This document shows, piece by piece, positions 50,431-55,975 of a stretch of DNA of 55,975 nucleotides. The DNA comes from Maricaulis sp. GTDB lineage: Bacteria > Pseudomonadota > Alphaproteobacteria > Caulobacterales > Maricaulaceae. Each line of letters begins with the position of its first letter. Position 1 is the stretch's first letter. The translations under genes and the position numbers were made by a program. The notes below the pieces were generated by a model. It worked only from the letters and a program-made list of their open reading frames with translations, was not told the origin of the DNA and searched no databases. The DNA lies in NCBI RefSeq assembly GCF_030149425.1, contig NZ_JASBRQ010000069.1:1-55975 (forward strand), given 5' to 3'.

Positions 50431-52338
50431 TTGTCGAAGGAAAAACAACCGCGCCGCAAGCGGCCCTGGTTTTCGCTGATCATGATGTCCATCGCGGTCA
50501 GCAGCGTCGTCACACTGTATAATACCGGAGCTCTGAATGCCGGTCAGAGCAGTTTCGGTCAGCGGCTTTCCGACGTTCTTGAGCGTCTAAGCCGAACCGC
50601 TGCACTCGCCTCCGCCGGCGGACCAACCACCATCACCCTGGCCGATGTCGGCGTCGATGAAGGCCTGCTTCTGGCCGGCTACCCGTCCTATGCCTCGGTC
50701 CGGCTGCCGCGTATTCGCGACGCCAGTGTCGAGGACGTCCAGATCCGCCTGGTCGGCAAGCAGGAGGTTTCCGCCCAGACCGTCGCCTCGATCCGGATCA
50801 TGGCCAATGGCCGGCGCATCTCGGAACGCGTCCTGTCGACCGGTGTGCGCGATTTTGAATGGATATTGCGCCTTCCGGCCAGCGCCTGGAATGGCGAGGA
50901 CATCAATCTCAGCTTCCAGCTGCTCGGCGATTTGCCCGATGATTTGTGCCATGACGAACGCTCGGTCGGCGCGGTGCTGCATGTTGATGCGGTCTCGGCT
51001 GTCGAATTCTCGATCGAGGACGAGATCAGCTCCGTGCGCGATGTCGTGGCCCTGCTGCCCAATGAAATCGCCATTTCAATCCCCGATGATGACGCAGGAC
51101 AACGCTTCACCGAGCTCGGCGTGCGTCTCGGTGAACGGCTCACGCGGCTGGGCTATCGCGTCCGCTTTGTCAGCGCCCAGACGGCACACTCCGGCGGCGT
51201 CAGCGGTCGCGGCCTGATCTTGCTGGATGACCGCGATGCGCTGCTGGCGGCCGGATTTGAGGCGCTCAATGCAGACGAAGACAGCCTGGTCTGGCGCCGC
51301 AATGGCCGTGCCTTTCTGGCCCTGACCGCTGCGCAGGACCTGTCCGCGGTCGGCTTCCTGACCGGCGACGTCTTGTCGGTAGCCCGGTCCAGCGCTGTCG
51401 GCTCGACGGAATATGTCGACCAGATCAGTCGGCAGAACCGGGTCACCTTCGACACCCTCGGGGTCGATACCAGCGTGCAGCAGGTCACGCAGACGCGCAG
51501 CTGGACGGTCGATTACGAGCCGGCCCAATATCCCAGCGGACTTGCGCCGAGCCGCCTGCAGCTGGATATCCGCCTGCCGGAAGGGCCCGGGGATTTCACC
51601 AATCTGGTGCATACGACACTGAATGATCAGATCATCGGCAGCGAGCACCTGGAAACCGGCCGTCTGAACTCGGTCATGGTCGACCTGCCTGCCAATATGC
51701 AGTCGCTGAACAATTCGCTGAAGATCACCATCCAGCGCCATCGCGAACTGGGTGGGTGTGCTGTCACCGCGCAGCGCTACCCGGTGCAATTGGTGGAGAC
51801 GTCACATCTGGCCTATGAGGCGGCGCGCCCGGTGCTGCCGGGGCTTGCCGGCTTGCCGGCCGCCTTTGCCCAAGGGGTCGAGCTGCGCCTGCCGGACGGG
51901 CTGACCGGTGAGGCCCGCCTGGCCGCGCTCAGCTTCATGGCCGAAGCCACGGCGAAATTCGTCCCGGTCGGGGTGAATTACACGCTGGTATCGGTGAGCG
52001 ATGCGGACACGGCTACCAGCCGTACGCCCTTCATCGCCGTCAATCACATCCCGGCCAATGCCGCGGCCCGCTCAGTGATTGATGATGGGGCCCTGCGCCT
52101 GCGCGATTCCGGTCCGCTTCGGGCCGCGGAAATCACCAATGTCACAGGTCTGACGGTGCTGGAACGGGTCGCGTCGGAAGTGCCCGCTCCGACGCGCCGC
52201 AATCCCGATGCGATTGTGTCGGTCCCGGGCCTGATCGGCTTTGCCCAGCCCGGTGCAGCCCGGCTCAGCGGCGCCCCTATCGGGCGCACCTCGATCGCCA
52301 TCCTGCACAATGATGCCTCGGCGCTGGAACTGAACTAG
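50431..52338 (+). CDS. BcsB-like periplasmic polysaccharide synthase subunit
   Basis: This 635-residue protein has a basic N-terminus and one span (FSLIMMSIAVSSVVTLY). Two carbohydrate-binding/flavodoxin-like repeats follow: YPSYASVRLPRIRDASVEDV, LPDDLCHDERSVGAVLHVDAVSAVEF (the conserved Cys region of BcsB) and a second half with LGGCAVTAQRYPVQL. BcsB passes the growing glucan from BcsA through the periplasm. Unlike classical BcsB, no C-terminal membrane anchor is visible (the protein ends ALELN). TTG at 50431 follows GGGGGGAAGGG; this start is uncertain. It is convergent with the GT2 gene. Confidence 0.75.
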   Translation: MSKEKQPRRKRPWFSLIMMSIAVSSVVTLYNTGALNAGQSSFGQRLSDVLERLSRTAALASAGGPTTITLADVGVDEGLLLAGYPSYASVRLPRIRDASVEDVQIRLVGKQEVSAQTVASIRIMANGRRISERVLSTGVRDFEWILRLPASAWNGEDINLSFQLLGDLPDDLCHDERSVGAVLHVDAVSAVEFSIEDEISSVRDVVALLPNEIAISIPDDDAGQRFTELGVRLGERLTRLGYRVRFVSAQTAHSGGVSGRGLILLDDRDALLAAGFEALNADEDSLVWRRNGRAFLALTAAQDLSAVGFLTGDVLSVARSSAVGSTEYVDQISRQNRVTFDTLGVDTSVQQVTQTRSWTVDYEPAQYPSGLAPSRLQLDIRLPEGPGDFTNLVHTTLNDQIIGSEHLETGRLNSVMVDLPANMQSLNNSLKITIQRHRELGGCAVTAQRYPVQLVETSHLAYEAARPVLPGLAGLPAAFAQGVELRLPDGLTGEARLAALSFMAEATAKFVPVGVNYTLVSVSDADTATSRTPFIAVNHIPANAAARSVIDDGALRLRDSGPLRAAEITNVTGLTVLERVASEVPAPTRRNPDAIVSVPGLIGFAQPGAARLSGAPIGRTSIAILHNDASALELN

Positions 52339-52360
52339 CGCCGGCCGCATGGCACACCAG

Positions 52361-52398
52361 GCCCCGCCGCATCACCCGATGCGGCGGGGCTTTTCTTT
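52361..52398 (+). terminator. Intrinsic terminator after the BcsB-like gene
   Basis: CCCCGCCGCATC pairs perfectly with GATGCGGCGGGG around ACCC, followed by CTTTTCTTT. It acts for the plus-strand transcript; the minus-strand side has no T tract. Confidence 0.9.
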
Positions 52399-52407
52399 CC
52401 GTTTGTC

Positions 52408-54378
52408 CTAGACCTTTTCCTTGCCCCGCTCAGCGTCCCCGCGCTGCGCCCGGGCCAGGGCCTCGGCCGGATTGGCCGGGTCGAGGGCTTTCTGGATCCA
52501 GTTGCGGCGGCGTGGCGTGCGCTCACGCGACAGCGGCATGGGCGCGTCAAAGGCCCGCTCGGAGGCCTTGTCCGGATAGACCAGCGTCAGCACCGCGCCG
52601 AGCGTGTAGTAGGAGCGCAGGAGCCGGAACCCCATGTAAAACGGCATGTAGAGCACGAGGTCCGGCCGTCCCCACAGCGTGACCACACAACACGCCATGA
52701 CAAAGGGCATGCCGAGCAGGACGGCGAGCACAGTCTGGATTTCCGGGTGCAGATAGACCCCGCCATAGACGAAGTAGAGAATGGCCCCGAAAATAGCCAA
52801 GGGCGCCATCATGGCCCGCCGTGCGCCGTTCATCAGGGTGAAGGGCAAGACGACTGAACCGGTAATGGTCCGGCCTTCAAACAAGATGCCGCGGTTATGC
52901 GCGGTGACGTGATAGAGGCTGCGGAACCAGCGCGTGCGCTGTTCGCGCAGATGCACCATGGTTTCGGGCACTTCAGTACGGAAACGGATACGCGGATCGG
53001 ATACCGCGCGGAAGCCCAGATTGGTCATGCGCAGGACGATATCGGTATCCTCACCATTCATTTCCTCGGTGATCCCGCCCGCCTGGATCAGGATATCGCG
53101 GCGGTAGACCACGAACATGCCCGGCACGCCGATAATGCCGTTAAACGCCCCCAGCGCGACCTGGGTAAAGCCGTGACGGTTGAGCACTTCAATGGTTCTG
53201 AACTTGCTCAACGTGCCCTTATTGCTCAGCGGCAGTGGCAGGCCTCCGACCACGCCGACACTGCGGCTGGCGAAATGGCGCAGAGCCTTGCGCAGGGATT
53301 TCGGTGCGATCACCGTGTCGGCATCGATGCGGACGATATACTCTTCATCGATCAGGTTGATACCGTGATTGAGCGCCTTGGCCTTGCCCGGCACCGGGCT
53401 GTCGATGACCTCGCCACGGGCGCAGCGGCAATTGTCGAGCGCCTGCTGTGCCACCCGGGCCGTCTCATCGCTGGAGCAATTATCCATCAGCACAATACGC
53501 ACCGGGCCATCATAATGAGCCGCGGCCTCATCAATGGCATCGATGGTCTGGGCGATCAGATGGGCTTCATTATGGGCCGGCACGAGCACGGCGATGGGCG
53601 GGCTGAATTTGCGCCAGCCGGAGAAGAAGTTCCGTGTCAGCCCCAACAGGCCCAATGTCATGGTCAGGACCTGCTGGGCCAGAAACACGCCCGGCCCCAT
53701 CCCGCCCAGCAGGGCGATGGCGTGCAATTGTTCCAGCTCCGGTGCGTACCAATAGGCCATCACCGCGGCGAACAGGCCGGCAAAGACGGTAACGCTGATC
53801 AGCAGCATGTATTCCCACACGCGGCCGCGACGCCGCAGCGGCGAGCGCGAATCCACCGGCAGGCGGGCCTGGCTCAAAATGGTCTGCGGAAAGATGGCAA
53901 GGCCAACGAGACCGACGAATATCTGCTGCACCTGGACCGGCCAGGTCGAGGCGGCGAAATTCCACGACAGGAAAGCCATGCCGTCGACGAAAAGACTGAT
54001 CGCGACCAGTTTGGCAATCAGCGAGAATCCCAGCCGCAGCTTGGCCCAGAGCCCGCCATGGGCATAGAGCGCATAGACCAGGAAGAAGACGAGGAAAAAG
54101 GTCCGGATCGGCAGGATCGCATTGACCCGGTCAGCGGTGAAGAAGATCAGATCCTTGGGGATCGTATCGGGCACCTGCGCGTTGATCCAGGCAAACAGCG
54201 AGAAGGCGAGGATGCTCAGCGCGGTGAAACTGACGATAAACCCGTCCGCCGCGACCCGCGGGCGTTTCACGCTGATACCCTGCGGCGCACTGTCCACAGA
54301 GCGGAAATGATCGTTCAGAGCCTGATCCCGGGCTTGTTTTTTCGGTGCATCGCCCTGAAGAGAAACAGTTTCCGCCAT
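52408..54378 (-). CDS. Membrane glycosyltransferase family 2, polysaccharide synthase
   Basis: This 656-residue processive-type GT2 has four or five N-terminal spans, then the catalytic domain opening with IAVLVPAHNEAHLIAQTI. Catalytic motifs are DNCSSDE, RIDADT (metal-binding DxD), EEMNGEDTDI (general-base region) and REQRTRWFRS (the Q/RxxRW product-binding motif). Three or four C-terminal spans follow. No PilZ domain is seen, so c-di-GMP control as in BcsA is not indicated. It probably builds a beta-linked polysaccharide. ATG at 54378 gives MAETVSLQG; the frame extends to 54459 but the leader is basic and unlikely. It lies beside the BcsB-like and barrel genes. Confidence 0.9.
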   Translation of the reverse strand: MAETVSLQGDAPKKQARDQALNDHFRSVDSAPQGISVKRPRVAADGFIVSFTALSILAFSLFAWINAQVPDTIPKDLIFFTADRVNAILPIRTFFLVFFLVYALYAHGGLWAKLRLGFSLIAKLVAISLFVDGMAFLSWNFAASTWPVQVQQIFVGLVGLAIFPQTILSQARLPVDSRSPLRRRGRVWEYMLLISVTVFAGLFAAVMAYWYAPELEQLHAIALLGGMGPGVFLAQQVLTMTLGLLGLTRNFFSGWRKFSPPIAVLVPAHNEAHLIAQTIDAIDEAAAHYDGPVRIVLMDNCSSDETARVAQQALDNCRCARGEVIDSPVPGKAKALNHGINLIDEEYIVRIDADTVIAPKSLRKALRHFASRSVGVVGGLPLPLSNKGTLSKFRTIEVLNRHGFTQVALGAFNGIIGVPGMFVVYRRDILIQAGGITEEMNGEDTDIVLRMTNLGFRAVSDPRIRFRTEVPETMVHLREQRTRWFRSLYHVTAHNRGILFEGRTITGSVVLPFTLMNGARRAMMAPLAIFGAILYFVYGGVYLHPEIQTVLAVLLGMPFVMACCVVTLWGRPDLVLYMPFYMGFRLLRSYYTLGAVLTLVYPDKASERAFDAPMPLSRERTPRRRNWIQKALDPANPAEALARAQRGDAERGKEKV

Positions 54379-54549
54379 ACCCACGCCACGTTTAACGCGC
54401 CCCCTGTCATACGTCCCACCGCGAACTTCACCATAGCGTCGTGGCAGGATTATGTGCAAACTGATAGTGGCTCGACAGGACAGGATTTCGGGCCCGTTAC
54501 AGGTTCACGCCGCGACCATTTCCAGGCTGAACCGGCAGGAGGGGGAAGA

Positions 54550-55473
54550 ATGGACAAGACACTGGCACTCGCAGCCTCTGGCCTCGCCGTGGCCTGTACA
54601 TTGAGCACCGGGGTTCATGCCCAGGAGACGCGGACACAGTTTCGCACCGACACTGCCTTCACCCGCGGCGAGACCTTCGTCGAGGATGCGGCGGATCCGG
54701 ATATCGGCCTGACCCTGGAAAACGCCTTTGACAGCAATAACTGGGCCTCGCTTGTCATGCCCAAGGGCCATGGCCGGGTCTGGCGCCTGGAGCAACAATT
54801 CCGGGTCCGCGAATATGACGACCGCGATGATCTCGACAGCCAGCTGCTGACCACGCGCCTGCAATACTGGACGCCCAGGGGCGAAAAAGACCAGCTGCGT
54901 TTCTGGGTCGATGCCGGTTTCAATTACCGCGATGGCGATCACCGCTATTCGCGCGTGCGCGGCCATGCGCAATGGCGCCACCGCCCGGACGAGCACAACG
55001 AGACCATCCTCTCGCTGCAGACCGATCTCTACGACTTCACGGACAAGGCCACGGACGGGCTCGACCAGACCCGTTGGCGCGCCGGTATCGAACAACGCCG
55101 CTACAAGGATGAGACCTTCCCGGTCAATCTTGCGGTCCGCGCCTCCATCACCACCGCCGATGCCGATGCCGACCGCTTCGCCTTTGATGGCTGGGAAGTG
55201 CGTGGCCGTATCTGGGACCAGTTCAATGAGAACTGGGCCGGCGAGGTCAACTTCGCCTTTGCCCAGCGTGATTACGAGGGTGATTTCTCCACCGCCGAGC
55301 CGCTGCCCCGCGAAGACGACCGCTGGGAAGCCCGCGCCCGTCTCGATTATCTCGTCACCCCGAACCAGGCGCTTTATGCGGAAGTCGGTTATCTGGATAA
55401 CGACTCCAATATCTCGGTCCGCGACTATGACGGCATGACCTTCCGCGTCGGCTTCCGGGCCCGGTTTGGCTAG
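54550..55473 (+). CDS. Outer-membrane beta-barrel protein near polysaccharide genes
   Basis: This 307-residue protein has a signal peptide (MDKTLALAASGLAVACTLST, cleavage near VHAQ) and a mature chain of alternating strands, ending GMTFRVGFRARFG with the aromatic Phe near the end, typical of a barrel. About 12-14 strands are likely. ATG at 54550 follows GGAGGGGGAAGA. It is divergent from the GT2 gene and may form the outer-membrane exit for its polysaccharide; that is inference. The upstream continuation of this frame to 52897 is antisense to GT2 and is not coding. Confidence 0.82.
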   Translation: MDKTLALAASGLAVACTLSTGVHAQETRTQFRTDTAFTRGETFVEDAADPDIGLTLENAFDSNNWASLVMPKGHGRVWRLEQQFRVREYDDRDDLDSQLLTTRLQYWTPRGEKDQLRFWVDAGFNYRDGDHRYSRVRGHAQWRHRPDEHNETILSLQTDLYDFTDKATDGLDQTRWRAGIEQRRYKDETFPVNLAVRASITTADADADRFAFDGWEVRGRIWDQFNENWAGEVNFAFAQRDYEGDFSTAEPLPREDDRWEARARLDYLVTPNQALYAEVGYLDNDSNISVRDYDGMTFRVGFRARFG

Positions 55474-55494
55474 GGTCCAGCCGGCGCGATTTGC

Positions 55495-55523
55495 AAAAAA
55501 GGGAGGCCGTGTGGCCTCCCTTT
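55495..55523. terminator. Bidirectional intrinsic terminator
   Basis: AAAAAAGGGAGGCC and GGCCTCCCTTT are paired around GTGT. The plus strand continues TTTATCGTTT and the minus strand has a six-T run, so it can end both the barrel gene and the minus-strand S9 peptidase. Confidence 0.85.
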
Positions 55524-55548
55524 ATCGTTTCAGCAATGGGCACGGACC

Positions 55549-55975
55549 TTAGTCCTCGAGGCCCAGCATCTCTGCCATCGGCAGGTCAGCGGCCGGCGGC
55601 TCGCCGCCCTCGCCCTGCAGATAATGTTGCATCCAGCGCAGAACGCGATGGCCGTAATCATACTGGGCCGCCGCCATGCGGTTGCCATGTCCCTCGCCCG
55701 GATAGGTCACCAGGCGCACCGGAGCCTCGGAGGTCATCTTCAGCATGCGGTAGAGGATGTAGGACTGGCTCGGATCAACGCGGGTATCGGCTTCGCCATG
55801 CAGGATCAGGGTCGGCGTGGTCGAACCCGGCGCATGATAGGTCGGGCTGTTTTCCAGATAGGAAATCCAGTTCTCCCACGGCGCTTCCATGAAGTGGACA
55901 TCGACCATCTCGATCGGGATTTCCGTCGTGCCGTAGAAGCTGATCAGCTCGGTCAGGGCAACGAAAGGCGCAGAA
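55549..55975 (-). CDS. S9 family peptidase, C-terminal part (5' end beyond window)
   Basis: This is an open frame of about 141 residues reading in from the window edge. It has SFYGTTEIPIEM, then YHAPGSTTPTLILHGEADTRV with the catalytic Asp and YPGEGHGNRMAAAQYDYGHR with the catalytic His of a prolyl-oligopeptidase / acylaminoacyl-peptidase alpha/beta-hydrolase domain. The nucleophile Ser motif and the propeller lie outside the window. It is probably a secreted or periplasmic peptidase. Confidence 0.88.
   Translation of the reverse strand, partial: SAPFVALTELISFYGTTEIPIEMVDVHFMEAPWENWISYLENSPTYHAPGSTTPTLILHGEADTRVDPSQSYILYRMLKMTSEAPVRLVTYPGEGHGNRMAAAQYDYGHRVLRWMQHYLQGEGGEPPAADLPMAEMLGLED

Noticed and set aside
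52897-54549. Long plus-strand open frame continuing into the outer-membrane barrel gene
   Set aside because: It is antisense to the well-supported GT2 gene, with low-complexity His/Arg/Gly/Gln-rich translation; the real gene starts at 54550 with a ribosome binding site and signal peptide.

Overview
The window is a high-GC alphaproteobacterial chromosome segment. Cell-envelope and marine-type gene content, and a MetRS with a KFSTS-type active-site loop like the Caulobacter enzyme, point to the Maricaulales/Hyphomonadaceae-Caulobacterales side. This placement is inferred from protein character only; no rRNA or other decisive marker lies in the window.

Left chromosomal part (1-14,730): a tRNA-Tyr cut by the window edge, the rRNA methyltransferase rlmB, a GSGD-repeat (GIN/DUF2807-like) secreted protein, a compact minus-strand operon (M20 amidohydrolase lipoprotein, RidA, glutathione S-transferase, DUF819 membrane protein), a two-gene ABC exporter, a cyclophilin lipoprotein, a three-domain beta/gamma-crystallin protein, metG, a DUF1761 protein, an APC amino-acid permease and a small secreted protein. 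A multi-hairpin REP-like element and an 18-bp tandem repeat lie at 9092-9225.

Integrative island (14,731-37,414): the 3' 49 bp of tRNA-Thr(TGT), from the anticodon stem to CCA, is repeated exactly 22.6 kb downstream, and a tyrosine integrase sits just inside the far copy. The left end carries a plus-strand module (unknown protein, AlpA-like HTH, HTH plus DnaT-like replication protein, unknown protein). The rest lies on the minus strand: the integrase; a four-gene operon (YD/cadherin-like exported protein, small exported protein, a 2249-residue Rhs/YD-repeat protein with an inactive-looking transglutaminase-like head and a PD-(D/E)xK nuclease-like tip, and a probable immunity protein coupled by an ATGA overlap); and a ten-gene, mostly overlapping type II secretion operon (D-K-G-O-E-F-I-J-L-M/C). 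No conjugation or virion genes are seen. My main inference is that the island carries its own compact type II secretion machine next to its likely cargo, a polymorphic Rhs toxin with its immunity protein.

Right chromosomal part (37,415-55,975): a ketopantoate-reductase-like enzyme ending on a stop shared with a convergent membrane AraC regulator; an alginate-export-like outer-membrane barrel; an exported alpha/beta-hydrolase (DUF900-like) followed by an exported TPR-CHAT protease; a PepSY protein; a large Asp-box beta-propeller protein; a BcsB-like / GT2 / outer-membrane barrel locus that looks like polysaccharide synthesis and export; and the 3' end of an S9 family peptidase. Several clear hairpin-plus-T-tract terminators separate these units. 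Remarks about base composition are by eye; nothing was computed.
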